From Batillaria attramentaria (Eukaryota; Mollusca; Gastropoda; Batillariidae): a stretch of DNA of 64,000 nt. The stretch is from the NCBI GenBank assembly GCA_018292915.2, contig JACVVK020000546.1:85001-149000 (forward strand), written 5' to 3'. The position numbers and the translations under genes were made by a program. Numbering within the stretch: the stretch's first letter is position 1; each line of letters begins with the position of its first letter. Shown here in pieces: positions 41,439 through 52,481 of the stretch. The notes beneath the pieces were generated by a model. The model was not told where the DNA came from. It did not search any database and saw nothing but the letters and a program-made list of their open reading frames with translations.

Positions 41439-42050
41439 TTCAGTACAGGAACTAAACCGAAAATCCACCTCAGCCGTGACCTTTGTGGTACACTAAAAAG
41501 CACGTGATTTTTCGGTTTAGTCCCACCACTGAATTAGGCAAACTGTGATTTCAAGTGCAACAGAGACTTAATCAGCTTTCCAACATCTTTTGTCCAGGGC
41601 CGTATGTAAAACTCGAGGTTAATTTAACCCACGGCTCCGGGCCTAACCCAGACTAGGACAAAAGAAACCCCAAAACAAAATTAAATGAAAAAGGAAGCGA
41701 AGAAATACAGACAAAAAATCTTCGATAACGGCATAGGCACCTTGCTGGAATGGACCCGCTTCCTGATTGAAAACAAAAAACAACAGAAAATTTAACCCTA
41801 GAACTACTTTAGTTCGAGATTAGACTCTAACCCGGGGCTAAAAGCCCTAACCTCGACTATTACATACGGGCCCAGTACAGGAAGTAAACCGAAAATCCAC
41901 CTCAGCCGTGAGATACCCTGCTCACAGTCCCTACCTTTGTGGTACACTCACAAGCACGTGTTTTCTCGGTTTAGTCCCACCAGTTAATTAGGCAAACTGT
42001 GGTTTCAAGTCCAACAGACTTAATCAGCTTTCCAACATCTTTTGTCCAGG
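41439..42050. repeat. 160-178 bp direct duplication split by MITE M1
   Basis: Block 41439-41596 and block 41874-42050 share AGTACAGGAA.TAAACCGAAA, TTTGTGGTACACT, TCGGTTTAGTCCCACCA and TTTCCAACATCTTTTGTCCA from end to end. Each carries an internal inverted pair (TAAACCGAAAA / TTTTTCGGTTTA). The M1 element fills the junction exactly. Confidence 0.85.
41597..41873. mobile_element. MITE M1, full length (277 bp)
   Basis: Left GGGCCGTATGTAAAACTCGA and right end, whose complement is GGGCCCGTATGTAATAGTCG, form imperfect terminal inverted repeats of about 25 bp. The interior has AACCCTAGAACTACTTTAGT. Truncated copies lie at 17918 and 23566. No transposase; superfamily not assignable by eye. Confidence 0.85.
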
Positions 42051-42374
42051 AGTCCAATGACTGGGTTTCCTATTCCCATTGAAATTCCCGACAAACAGGT
42101 TCGTCCGCCAAGAACCACTTGACAATCACTCCTCTGCGTAAGGAATCCACCAGACTATGCATAGCTGGCCAGCGAGAACCCACTGTCAGATCCGACAGAA
42201 GAAAGATGAGTTCCGAAATTCAGTGGGCTTTGCTGATCAGCTGGGTTCCTTCCGGTCGTTGGCTGACAAATTCGTTCCGCAGTCACTGGCGCTGGAACAC
42301 ATTCATTTCGCACCTAAAGACTCGCAAACATATCCCAGCGTTCTTGGCTTTTGAAGGACGCTCACGCGCCACAA

Positions 42375-43395
42375 AGTCAAAAACTGTGGTGTTTTGAGGA
42401 GACAGGACAAGTCTGCAAACGCTCTCTCTCTCTCTCCAAAATTGACATACCATACAGTACAGAGCACTGAATTCATGAACTGGTTCGTCTCTTGTCACTC
42501 GCTGTGGTGTTTTGCCGAGAAAAACAGAGGGCAGCAATATGAGGTCGAGTACCACACAGTGATACACTGTACTGGTTTGTGATCACTGTGTTGTTTTGGG
42601 AAGAAAAGAAAGTCAGCAAAACGAGATTTCACTAGCACCTTAAAGGTCTGCAATCTCGGCAAAAAGCCGCAAACATTGCGTTTTTAAAAACTGCGACTCC
42701 TTCGACTGTGCAGAATCCAGGCAACTCTGTCACAGCTGCAGAGTTTTCAGCGCTTCAGGGACCCTTACAAAACCAGAGATGGTTTGCGAGAACACAATAC
42801 TGTACTGGTTTACGTCCTGTCACTAACTGTGGTGTTTTGCGAGAAAAGGAAAAGTCACCGAAACGCCCGTTCAGTAGCATCTAAGTACCGCGCAGAACAT
42901 TGTATTAGGTTTTTAAACTATCACTCACTGTAGTGTTTTGCGACGAAAGCGAAAGCCAACAAAACGAGCTTTCGCCATCATTTAATTACCATACACAACA
43001 CTGTAATGGTTTGTGTACTATCACTTACTGTTGTGTTTTTGCGAAGAAAGGATTAGTCAGCAAAAAATGCTCTCTCACCAGCATCTAAGTACATCGTATT
43101 ACCGAAACGCCCGTTCAGTAGCATCTAAGTACCGCGCAGAACATTGTATTAGGTTTTTGAACTGTCACTCACTGTTGTGTTTTGCGAAGAAAGCGCAAGT
43201 CGGAAAAACGAGCTTTCCCCAGCATTTAATTACCACACACAACACTGTAATCATTATGGTTTGAATACAATCACTTACTGTCGTGTTTTTGCGAAGACTG
43301 AAAGGAAAAGTCAGCAAACAGGCTCTCTTTCACCAGCATCCCATCTAAGTACCATACAGCACACTGCACCGGTTTGTCTAACTCGTCTGTCAGCT
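42375..43395. repeat. Degenerate tandem array, about 100-bp period
   Basis: About eight diverged units, each with ACACTGTA.TGGTTTG, (A/G)TCACT(T/C)ACTGT, GTGTTTTGCGAAGAAAG, AGTCAGCAAAACGAG and a TAGCATCTAAGTACC-type end. Two units (42862 and 43105) share a 56-bp stretch without change. An M2 fragment (42640-42795) interrupts it. The weak GTGTTTTGCGA-phased open frames are not conserved. Confidence 0.85.
42640..42795 (-). mobile_element. MITE M2 fragment
   Basis: TTAAAGGTCTGCAATCTC start and CAACTCTGTCACAGCTGCAG match the right arm of 145-572 in reverse. Confidence 0.8.
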
Positions 43396-43499
43396 CAAGC
43401 GCGGATCAATAAGAGAGATAACTTTCTGCCATGCTGTTCATCCCAAGCTCAGAACATTAACGATTTTGCCTCGTTGTGCAAAGCTGTGGAGTTTGAGCG

Positions 43500-43631
43500 A
43501 TGAAACCATTAGCTTAGGCTACAGCTGACGCTACCACGTGTAGGATCGGAAACAATCAGAAAGATCAGGTTCCCATTCTCACTGGGCATCTGATCAGTTC
43601 CCGTATGCAGGTAAGCAATACAATAATACAC
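43500..43631. other. Unassigned; strong splice donor word at 43611
   Basis: CCGTATGCAG|GTAAGCAA is a near-consensus plus-strand donor. No coding frame leads convincingly into it, so at most a non-coding exon. Confidence 0.3.

Positions 43632-43707
<76 letters not shown>
43632..43707. repeat. (CA)n microsatellite
   Basis: About 38 CA units. Confidence 0.98.
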
Positions 43708-43709
<2 letters not shown>

Positions 43710-44580
43710 GACAGAGGGTCCCTGTTATCTATGGAAAGGCCTGAAATAAGGGCCAACAAGGTGGCCGCTACGGCGCAAACAAACAATTTCCGAAATAAAT
43801 TCCCTCTGTCTCCTAAACTGCCTCGTTAGAAACGAATGACTAGTGAGAAGTGTACACAAAGGTATCATTTCCATGTCAAACTAGAATATAATTCCTTAAA
43901 AATTTAGAATTTTTTTTAATAGACGTGTTGTCTTCAGAATGTTTAACCTAAGATCGCAGTTCCGACGAAGTTTGGAATTTTTTTTCTGTTGTCCACACAC
44001 AAATAATTTTCAGTTCAATCTAGAACGCAATTCCGGAGAAGTTGCTCTGGCTTTTTTTTTTTTTCCTTTTGCGTTGTTTGTTATCCGTCCTCATTCTAGT
44101 AAACGAACCGGTCGATCATAAATTTGCACACATAACTTATAGCTCTCACGTCTTCTTCCTCTTCTTCTATTCTCCCACCTTCAATAAAAGCCCCAATGAC
44201 ACACCTCATTGCCTTCTGTCCTGAGGGTTGTGGTTCTGGCGCGACAATATTCGGCAGAGAAGCATGACAAAAGCGCTGGCTGACCAGCTAGCTGAGGTAA
44301 TTATCTCCTGCGGGGTGGATCAGAATACACAGCCACAGTTTCGTCACGGTAAAAACTCCGTAATCAACCCCCTGGGGACGTTGGTGTGGGGACAAAGCTA
44401 TGGCGCACACCTCCTGCGGTCGTGCTGCTGCTGCTGCTGAATATAGTTGATGAGGGTGATGTAAGAGGCTCTGTTTTGTCCGTAATCTTGCAGCTGATGC
44501 CTTTTATTTGTTATTTGTTCATTATTCCAGCTGGTGTCGTGTATTTGTTAGTTTTCATCATTTCAGCTGATGTCGTTGTT
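43708..44580. other. No confident feature
   Basis: AT-rich with T-runs; an ATG at 44264 (MTKALADQLAE then |GTAATT) in fair context is a weak first-exon possibility. Confidence 0.35.
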
Positions 44581-44582
44581 CA

Positions 44583-45300
44583 TTATTTGTTATTTTCATT
44601 ATTTGTTATTTTGTTATTTTCATTATTTGTTATTTTCATTATTTGTTATTTTCATTATTTGTTATTTTCATTATTTGTTATTTTTTTATTTGTTATTTTC
44701 ATTATTTGTTATTTTTTTATTTGTTATTTTCATTATTTGTTATTTTTTTATTTGTTATTTTCATTATTTGTTATTTTCATTATTTGTTATTTTCATTATT
44801 TGTTATTTTCATTATTTGTTATTTTTTTATTTGTTATTTTCATTATTTGTTATTTTCATTATTTGTTATTTTTTTATTTGTTATTTTCATTATTTGTTAT
44901 TTTCATTATTTGTTATTTTCATTATTTGTTATTTTTTTATTTGTTATTTTTCATTATTTGTTATTTTCATTATTTGTTATTTTTTTATTTGTTATTTTCA
45001 TTATTTGTTATTTTCATTATTTGTTATTTTCATTATTTGTTATTTTTTTATTTGTTATTTTCATTATTTGTTATTTTCATTATTTGTTATTTTCATTATT
45101 TGTTATTTTTTTATTTGTTATTTTCATTATTTGTTATTTTCATTATTTGTTATTTTCATTATTTGTTATTTTTTTATTTGTTATTTTCATTATTTGTTAT
45201 TTTCATTATTTGTTATTTTCATTATTTGTTATTTTTTTATTTGTTATTTTCATTATTTGTTATTTTCATTATTTGTTATTTTCATTATTTGTTATTTAGC
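44583..45300. repeat. 17-bp tandem minisatellite, about 42 copies
   Basis: The unit TTCATTATTTGTTATTT alternates with a TTTTTTATTTGTTATTT variant in a semi-regular pattern. Because three units (51 bp) contain no stop, all three plus frames are open for 200-300 codons of F/L/I/Y; these are not genes. Confidence 0.98.
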
Positions 45301-45690
45301 TATTTTTATTATTTGTTATTTTTTTTATTTTTGTTTTTGTGGTAGATTACTGTTTTTGTTTTTGTATTATTCCCTCGACACTTCTTCTGCGTCTTTTTGT
45401 CCTGATGTTGTTTCACTTCTGACAGCGCAGTTTGAACTTCTTTTGTGCTTTTGTTGCTTTCGTATTTCTTTGTATTCTGTTCTTTTCAATCTCTGAGGAA
45501 ATTCGTGTATATTATGTTTATCCTTTATTGTTCACATCCACCATATCTGGTTTTAGAATTCCTGATTATCTATGTTCCTGATTTCATTTATCATGTCCTG
45601 TTATTCCCCAGAACCCTCGTTCTGGGTTTGTGATCTTCAGCTGGCGATTAGTATTCTGGTCCTTACAGGTTATGCCCACAGAAAGTTCTC
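45301..45690. other. T-rich unassigned sequence
   Basis: Continues the T-rich composition of the array; no feature recognised. Confidence 0.5.
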
Positions 45691-45702
45691 TTCACATTCT
45701 CG

Positions 45703-45870
45703 CGGAGCCGGCATAGCCGAATGGTAGAGCGTTGGACTCTCAATCCTCGGGTCGTGAGTTCGAATCCTGTCTGGAGCCAAATATTTGTGCTGGCCTTTTT
45801 CTCGTCGCCCCGTCTTTTATATCACCCTTACGTGGTGGAAAAGGACGTTAAACGCACACACACCCACCGA
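45703..45870 (+). mobile_element. SINE S2, full length, with TSD
   Basis: TCTCTTCACATTCTC repeats on both sides (45686 and 45874). Confidence 0.93.
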
Positions 45871-45885
45871 CTCTCTCTTCACATT

Positions 45886-45985
45886 CTCCTTTTTTTTTTT
45901 TTTTTTTTTGGTGGATGATTCTTACCAATCCTACAACAAAAACGATGGGGTTGTTGATTTCTCTCTCTCTCTCTCTCTCTCCTGC
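45886..45985. repeat. Poly(T) and (CT)n
   Basis: T-run at 45889-45909, CT-run at 45960-45980. Confidence 0.9.
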
Positions 45986-46113
45986 TGATTCTCGCACAGT
46001 CAACAAGCACAGACGTTTCAATCTTCACAGTTTTCTCTGCGGGATGGGGAGACTGGGAGAATGACGCTGTTAACTCGCCGTCCGGAACAAAGATAAATCT
46101 GCCAGCCACTCCC

Positions 46114-46527
46114 TGTCTGTTTGCCCAACCTCTATCTTCTGCAGCCCTTACAGCCCAGTCTGCGTTCTGGATCCTGCAACTGCTGTATCAGTCCTGTAAA
46201 TCCTATATTGAATCCTGTAAAGCCTGTAGATCATGTTTTAGGTCCTGAGAACACTGTACTGGTTCCAGTGAATTCTGTGTTTTAGATCCCACGAACTTCT
46301 GTTTTGAACGGTGCAAATCCTGTCTGTTTGCCCAACCTCCATCTTCTGCAGCCCTTACAGCCCAGTCTGCGTTCTGGATCCTGCAACTGCTGTATCAGTC
46401 CTGTAAATCCTATATTGAATCCTGTAAAGCCTGTAGATCATGTTTTAGGTCCTGAGAACACTGTATTGGTTCCAGTGAATTCTGTGTTTTAGATCCCACG
46501 AATTTCTGTTTTGAACGGTGCAAGTCT
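46114..46527. repeat. 205-bp direct tandem duplication
   Basis: TCTGTTTGCCCAACCTC.ATC through GAACGGTGCAA is repeated head to tail with only a handful of changes. Within each copy TCCTGTAAA/TCCTGTAAAGCCTG words suggest an older, shorter internal repeat. Confidence 0.93.
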
Positions 46528-47436
46528 TGTGTGAGCCACTTCACAGTCTGTTCTAGATCCGGAGTGTAAGACATTTACTATGTACCTCCCACACTTTTAG
46601 TTTTTTCCACAAACACTGAGAACTACCTATTCAGGATATCGGTGTTGTCAAGCTTTGCCTCGTCCTGTCGGATCAAATGAATTTGGGGAGAAGAAGAAAA
46701 ACGGTTAGAATGCGTGCAGCAGCAGCTACTAAACAGAATGTCCTCGCACAATTGTGGTCTTTGAAGTAGGCGATCGATACATTCTACAGGTCTAGGTCCA
46801 CCATTAAGCGATCAAAGCGTAAAATTTCCGTGCCCGCTGCACATTAATTTGCACGATTCAACTGAGTGCCGTAAACACCACTGGTAAATGAGCACACGAA
46901 CTGCGTCGTCTATTACTTACAACAAAATGAAAAACAAGAAACAAAAAACAAACAAACAAACAAAACCTGCGACATGTGTAGTGGGTGAGAGCTTTGAAGT
47001 AAACACGCACGAATACACAAACTGTGTTTTCAGAACAATACACACTTTGTTTCCGACATTGAATGTCTGAACATTGAGACACAGAGAAAATTCCAAACCT
47101 CTGCCAGGATTCCTGTTAGGTTTCGTGGTCTCAGAAGCATCCAAAGTTGAGAGAATGATGGTCACAGATCCGTGAAAAGCCTAGAATCCGATGATAATGC
47201 TATTCTCTCCTCTGACTGGGCGATGACCAGTCAAGCGTGAAGTCCAGAGCGGAAATGACTCTGACCGCGCATCATCGACACGCCGTTGTCATGGTGAAGT
47301 CAGGCGTGAAGCTGTCACAGACCTCGGTACACAGGAACCGGCGGCAAACATCAAACAGGCGTGGCTACGTGTCTGTTTTTTAAAAATCACTTTTTATCAG
47401 TACCTTTTTTTGTGTGTGCGTCCTTTTCCTGGACAG
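46528..47436. other. No confident feature
   Basis: Unique sequence, (AAAC)n at 46945-46965. The 47180-47380 part is GC-richer and could be upstream of the exon-like block that follows. Confidence 0.4.
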
Positions 47437-47794
47437 CAGTCAACAGGTGCCGACCGCTTTTCACCGCTACAACTACAGCAACTTGATGACGGCGCGCCCT
47501 AGCCGAGTCAACGCCCATCACGGACTGCCACAACGACTTTACAGCGTGCGAGCACGAAGCTTGACAAGAGTGATACGGCCACCCCCCTTAACACTGCAAC
47601 GGACCCAGGTCCTGGAAGAGCTCTCCGCTGACTGGAGCCGTCCACCTCTTCCCGTCCCACGGCTCCCCGAAGCACTCTTGCCTTCAATACCACCACAGCT
47701 ACTACAGGCGGCGGTCGCGGCAGCTGCAGCAACAGCGACAGCAGCACCCAGCCTTAATATCGGAGTTTTCACGCGCGATTCGATGATGGTGTGG
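47437..47794 (+). CDS. Exon-like block, proline/alanine-rich, unrecognised
   Basis: Preceded by a good pyrimidine-rich acceptor (TCCTTTTCCTGGACAG) and closed by GTGTGG|GTAAAAG. The open plus frame carries SVRARSLTRVIRPPPLTLQR, QVLEELSADWSRPPLPVPRL, PEALLPSIPPQLLQAAVAAA and ends FTRDSMMVW. High GC and codon choice are gene-like, but the minus strand is also open over much of the interval, so strand is not certain. The alanine run may be a repeat expansion. No family recognised. Confidence 0.33.
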
Positions 47795-48163
47795 GTAAAA
47801 GGGACCGCGACATTATAGAGGCCGAGCGCATACCATTCACCGCTCTGTACTGGGCTAGCCGCACCTCAGTCCCTATTACTATCAGGCACGCGTGTCTGTT
47901 GTATAGACTGTGAATGTGATCGGCTTTTATGAAAATTGCTCTGCACCGGACTGCGTCGCGTGGTGACACATAGCAACCCGGGCCAGCAGCTTTTCGTGAT
48001 GAGGGAACGTTCGAAAAGCTGTCAAAACGACTGTTCATTGTGGGGGGGGGGGGGGGAATTGTCATTACTGTCAGCTGTCGACTTTTTATATAGTTGGAAT
48101 AGTTGATGGCGTTGTCTAGTGGACAGATGTCGCTTGGTCTTTGTAAGGACACATTTCGAACAG

Positions 48164-48165
<2 letters not shown>
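47795..48165. other. Unassigned; minus strand open; poly(G) near 48041
   Basis: About 90 codons are open on the minus strand (RFDSFSNVPSSRKAAGPGCY...), with a possible acceptor downstream of a C-run, but no motif. Confidence 0.3.

Positions 48166-48237
<72 letters not shown>
48166..48237. repeat. (GT)n microsatellite
   Basis: About 36 GT units, directly followed by an S2 tail complement. Confidence 0.98.
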
Positions 48238-48240
<3 letters not shown>

Positions 48241-48325
48241 GGGAGTTTAACGTCCTCCTCCACCACGTGTGGGTGATATCAAAGACGGGTCAACGAGAAA
48301 AAGGCCAGCACAAATATTTGGCGGG
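48238..48325 (-). mobile_element. SINE S2, 3' half
   Basis: GGGAGTTTAACGTCCTCCTC, GGGTGATATCAAAGACGGGT and GCCAGCACAAATATTTGGC; head missing. Confidence 0.85.
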
Positions 48326-48414
48326 ATTTTCGAACAGTTGATTGATTGGGTACAGTTGACATCAAAGACGGGACAACAAGAGAAAAGCTCTCACAGTTTC
48401 CCCCCATCTGGGAT

Positions 48415-48530
48415 GATAATAATAATAATAATAATGCCATTAATATAGGCGCTTTATCTCAAATATTTGGCGAAAAACCTAACACGCACGCTCACTTGAA
48501 TCACACAAATGCCCGCGAGAATAGTATTAT
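48415..48530 (-). mobile_element. SINE S1, 3' fragment
   Basis: (AAT)n, TATAGGCGCTTTATCTCAAA, then AACACGCACGCTCACTTGAA. Confidence 0.75.
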
Positions 48531-48690
48531 AAACAAACAAATAAATGAAACAAAACATACCTTCTCACAAGCAATTATAACTACAGAAATTATCTCCAGA
48601 ACGACCACATGTCTTTGTGTGAACTTCGTGTGTCTCACTGGATCGAATTCGATCTGACTTGCATTAACATTGCTAAAAAATTAACCACCA

Positions 48691-49185
48691 CCGGCCCCCG
48701 TAGTGTAGTGGTTAGCATTCGGACCATGGACCGGGAGACCCGGTTCGAGTCCCAGCCGAGGCAAGCGGGATTTTTCCTGCCTAGGTCGGCTCCTACCCAG
48801 AGCGGGTGTGCTATGGGCCCAATGGGGAGGCTATTGCCACACAGCCGAGATTCACCCACTTCACGGGTGCGACTTTGGGGAGGCTTTTCTTGGTATGACA
48901 TGTCTTATGATGTGGATGATTACACGGCCGGCACCGCAGGTGCCGTAGTTCCCGGGCCTGGTTAATGCCGGGATATTAATGACAGGAAGCGTGGAATGCG
49001 GCCCTGTCCCGCAGTCCCAAACCACACGGATCTCCATAGCATCATCTTACCATCATCCTCATTTCAATCATCATGTATAATAATAATAATTTTTTTAAAA
49101 AGCCCCAGCTTCCGAGACCTCCGTGGATTCCACCCATTACCTGGGAGGAACACCACTGGAACTGGCAAAGAGTTGGGGCAGCAAA
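48691..49185 (+). mobile_element. SINE S3, full length
   Basis: Head GGCCCCCGTAGTGTAGTGGT, complete body, A-rich CAACAA end. A weak AACCAC-type duplication flanks it. Confidence 0.92.
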
Positions 49186-49384
49186 AAACAACAACAAAAC
49201 AACAACAAAAAATGAACCACTACCACACACAACCTAAACGAAACAAAACAGTTTCGGGTCGTTGAAATTCTCGGCCAACATTCAGGCGCACTGTAACTGC
49301 GTAACTGTTGCAAAATGAACGTTGCAGCCTGTGAAGTTTCGGAATCTTAAAAGGGGAAGTGAAGTCAATGAAACATAGGGAGTT

Positions 49385-49447
49385 AAAGAGGCTAACGCTA
49401 CCATGTTCATGCCCACATATCGTTCTGAGCTGTTTCCGTGGTATCTA
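49385..49447 (+). repeat. Dispersed repeat D1, left part (interrupted)
   Basis: GCTAACGCTACCATGTTCAT and ATATCGTTCTGAGCTGTTTC; continues at 49845. Confidence 0.8.
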
Positions 49448-49844
49448 GGGCGGTCGGTGGTCTAGTGGTTAAGAGACTTGTCACCAATGCGAGAGGTCGA
49501 GGGTTCGAGTCCCACTCGGGGCCAAGGAAGTTTCCTTCTCGTATGTAGCACCGTTCATTCGGGCCGATCGTCGGGGGGTTCTCTCCGGGTACTCCGGCTT
49601 CCTCCCCCTCTGCTTTGGAAATGTTCAGCCCACCAAATTTGAAAATTAAATGCAATTCTAAATTCCGAAATTTAAATAGCTGAGCTGACCCTTCGCACCA
49701 CGTGATTGTAATGTGTTTATGTCCAGTGTGTGAGAGAATGTGTGTGATTCACGTGAGCGTGCGTGTTGGGTTCAGTTCGCGGCGCTTTGAGCCGATTCAT
49801 GAAATTGGGTAAAGCGCGTATACAATATTTATTATTATTATTAT
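49448..49844 (+). mobile_element. SINE S1, full length, inserted in D1
   Basis: Complete head, body and (ATT)n tail. It falls between GTGGTATCTA and TCACACCACT, which are contiguous in the D1 copy at 63232. Confidence 0.93.
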
Positions 49845-50128
49845 CACACCACTTAGGCAGCAGGACAGTGACAGCCTCTGTAATGCTGGCACTGAGCCAA
49901 GAGAAGCCTACTCGATGACGCGGCGACCACACTAACAAACAGTCGTAGAATTTCAATGTCAGACCGCTGTGACGCAAAGTGTAAACAACGTTGTGTCGCA
50001 TTAAGAGCTGTACTAATCACCAAGATAAGAGGGTTTCGAGTGTACAGGCACACTCACGAAGCGAAACTGTTCCAAAACGTAAGCTGGCTTATCAAAGATG
50101 GAATAAGCACGTTTTCAAATGGGAAGCG
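49845..50128 (+). repeat. Dispersed repeat D1, right part
   Basis: GACAGTGACAGCCTCTGTAA, CGCAAAGTGTAAACAACGTT and GAAGCGAAACTGTTCC; matches 63240-63500. Confidence 0.8.
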
Positions 50129-50145
50129 AAGTCGATAAAAGACAG

Positions 50146-50316
50146 GGGGTGGGTGGGTGTTTGGGGGTTTAACGTCCTTTTCCACCATATAGGGTGATAT
50201 CAAAGACGGGGCAACGATGAAAAAGCCAGCGCAAATATTTGGCCCCAGCGGGGATCGAACTCACGACCCGAGCATTAGAAGTCCAACGCTCTACCATTCG
50301 ACCACCCCGGCTCCCC
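50146..50316 (-). mobile_element. SINE S2, full length, with TSD TAAAAGACAGGG
   Basis: Complement of S2 between two TAAAAGACAGGG words. Confidence 0.93.
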
Positions 50317-50329
50317 TAAAAGACAGGGA

Positions 50330-50719
50330 GTTAACTGGAAGACCAATCAGCCAGCGAAAAAAGAAATTGTGTCAATCGAATAAGCAGGATGGTTACAGCA
50401 CAGCCGCAGAGTTTCTGCCATGGAGGCTGTCATCTTCGATTGCATATGCAAGTATATAAATAAGTAAAGACAGATGCAGTCTCCCTATAGGCCCCCTGAC
50501 GTCAATAGCCTTTTTCTCTAATATTTCTGTGCAGGCAAACCGTACTGCTCCGATTAGCTAGTTGATTCTGTGAGTTTAGACTACAAAATAAGGCTTCGCT
50601 GGTTTTTTTTTTTTTTTTTTTTGGCATTTTGTGTTGTGGAAGACATTCTCTCAACACTTTACTGCTCAGTCTGCATATTTCGGAAGGTAAGTGGTGCTAT
50701 TGGTACCATTATTAGATGT
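50330..50719. other. No confident feature
   Basis: A T-run at 50604-50622 and an isolated strong donor word CGGAAG|GTAAGT at 50690; no exon body is evident. Confidence 0.45.
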
Positions 50720-51310
50720 TAAATAGAGAGACTTCTGTCTGCGAGAGATTCGCAGAGCTCCAAATGCAATACACTGACATTTTATGGTCGTGCAAACGAG
50801 GAAACCTCAGCTGTCCGTAAACACTGACGCCATGTTTCCCTTTTTGGCTGCTGTGGCCGAAGGACACAAATACACAGGGCCTCAAAATGCCTGCAAATTC
50901 CCTATTAGCCTCAGGCATCATAGTCACCCCTAACAAATGCTTCAATCTAGAAGCAATTACTACCATGAACAGACCATTCAAAGGCACGCACCTGACAGGA
51001 GTTTCAAGAAGTTTGAATGCCTCCTTTCCGTTCAGGCCTCACTGGAGTAATGCACGTCTACTTTCTCTATAGGCCAGAGAGGCAGTTCACACAAACTAGT
51101 ACTCAGCGCAAAAGTCCCAGCTTCACTGGCAGCTTGCCTCTTTTTGCGACCGCCTGGAATGCACCTTGACCTACATAACACAAAAATCACGAAAACCACG
51201 CTTTTTCATGACAACAAAAATCACTACAGACTAGCACACTCGCCAAACAGGGTACCTCCAACAAACACCAAACATGACCCCACGGTCAATTTGTGTCCTT
51301 ACGCCTGTCC
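50720..51310 (+). repeat. Dispersed repeat D3, longest copy (about 590 bp)
   Basis: Joins the left part seen at 17752 (GAGCTCCAAATGCAATACAC, CTCAGCTGTCCGTAAACACT) with the right part seen at 21845 (AGGCATCATAGTCACCCCTA...CCCACGGTCAATTTGTGTCC). Confidence 0.85.
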
Positions 51311-52140
51311 ACAACTCAGTGGAGTGGAGAGAGATTAGTAGAGCTTGGAATGCAGCACACTGCAGCTGGCGTTTGATGGCCGTGCAAACGAGGAATACGG
51401 CTCGGCTTTGGTGGTCCTTAGTTGAAGCATCGATTTTTCTCCTTTTTATGACTTTTCTCATCATAGAACTGTCACTGAAAAGCCTGAGGATACGAACGCC
51501 CATTTCAACTGACGGAAACGTGTCTGACATAAATTTTGCGACTTCGGAAATTTTAAACTCTCTAAACAAGTGGTCGATCTGTTTAATAATAATAAATAAT
51601 AATAATAAGTATTATAATGAGTACTGAGTATTGTATAGGCGCTTTACCCAATTTCATGAATCGGCTCAAAGCGCCGCCAACTGAACCCAACACGCACGCT
51701 CACGTGAGTCACACGCATTCTCTCACACACTGGACATAAACACATTGCAAGCACGTGGTGGGAAGGGTCAGCTCAGCTACTTAAATTTCGCAATTTAGAA
51801 TTGCATTTTTTTTTTCAAATTTGGGTGGGCTGAAAAAGCAGTTTAATTGATAACTTTCGAGCAAACAACCGAAAACCTCAGATTCCGTCTCTAGTCAAGA
51901 TGACATACATTTTAAGCTCCGCGGAGACGAAACAAAATCTTGCAAGTCACAGTCCTGACAAATGGGCGGCGATGTCGTAATCCACACTGTTAGGCTAAAT
52001 TAGTGTGATACTGACTTTATGCTTTTAGTGAACCTTAATGAACTCAGTGGAGCGGAGAGAGATTAGTAGAGCTAGGAATGCAGCACACTGCAGCTGGCGT
52101 TTGATGGCCGTGTAAACGAGGAAAACTCAGCTGTAGGTCG
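51311..52140 (+). repeat. D4 repeat flanked by duplicated D3-like word; S1 insertion inside
   Basis: ACTCAGTGGAGTGGAGAGAG...GCAGCACACTGCAGCTGGCG opens at 51317 and recurs at 52040. Between lies D4 (51420-52035), split by an S1 3' fragment at 51587-51838. The intact D4 at 53975 is continuous across the site. Confidence 0.82.
51587..51838 (-). mobile_element. SINE S1, 5'-truncated, inserted in D4
   Basis: (AAT)n, GAGTATTGTATAGGCGCTTT, AGGGTCAGCTCAGCTACTTA and GGGTGGGCTGA; complement orientation. Confidence 0.88.
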
Positions 52141-52480
52141 AGTGTGGTAAAGCGCACGGTTACACGACTGCCAGTCTGCATGTTGCCGTACTCGGCTGCC
52201 TGCTGGCGGGCAAGTGATCCGCGGCACACGCAGCCTGCGGCGTTGCAAGGTTTGGGCAGTGATTGGTCAGTTGGCTGTACGGGGCTGCCAGTGGCTAGCT
52301 GGCTGCCAGGAAAAATAGAACGGCTTTCTATTCCCGCGCCAGCACCGGCAAGGGGGATTTGCCAGCTGGCAGCCAGCGATTTAATTAGGGTTGCCAGCGT
52401 TGCCAGCCCTGCAAGTACCAATCCTGGCAACGTTTAGCAGCGGCCCTAACTACACTGTCAGGGGCTATTGCGGTTTTGGT
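52141..52480. other. Unassigned, GCTGCCAG-rich
   Basis: GCTGCCAG/CTGGCAGC words occur repeatedly in both orientations (52280-52400), with one GATTGGTCA (inverted CCAAT). Frames on both strands are open without a motif. Confidence 0.4.
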
Positions 52481-52481
52481 T

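Noticed and set aside
44386..45496. Very long plus-strand frames (about 300 codons) of F/L/I/Y residues
   Set aside because: They are the three-frame translation of the 17-bp TTATTTG minisatellite; all frames are open and the peptide simply repeats every 17 residues.
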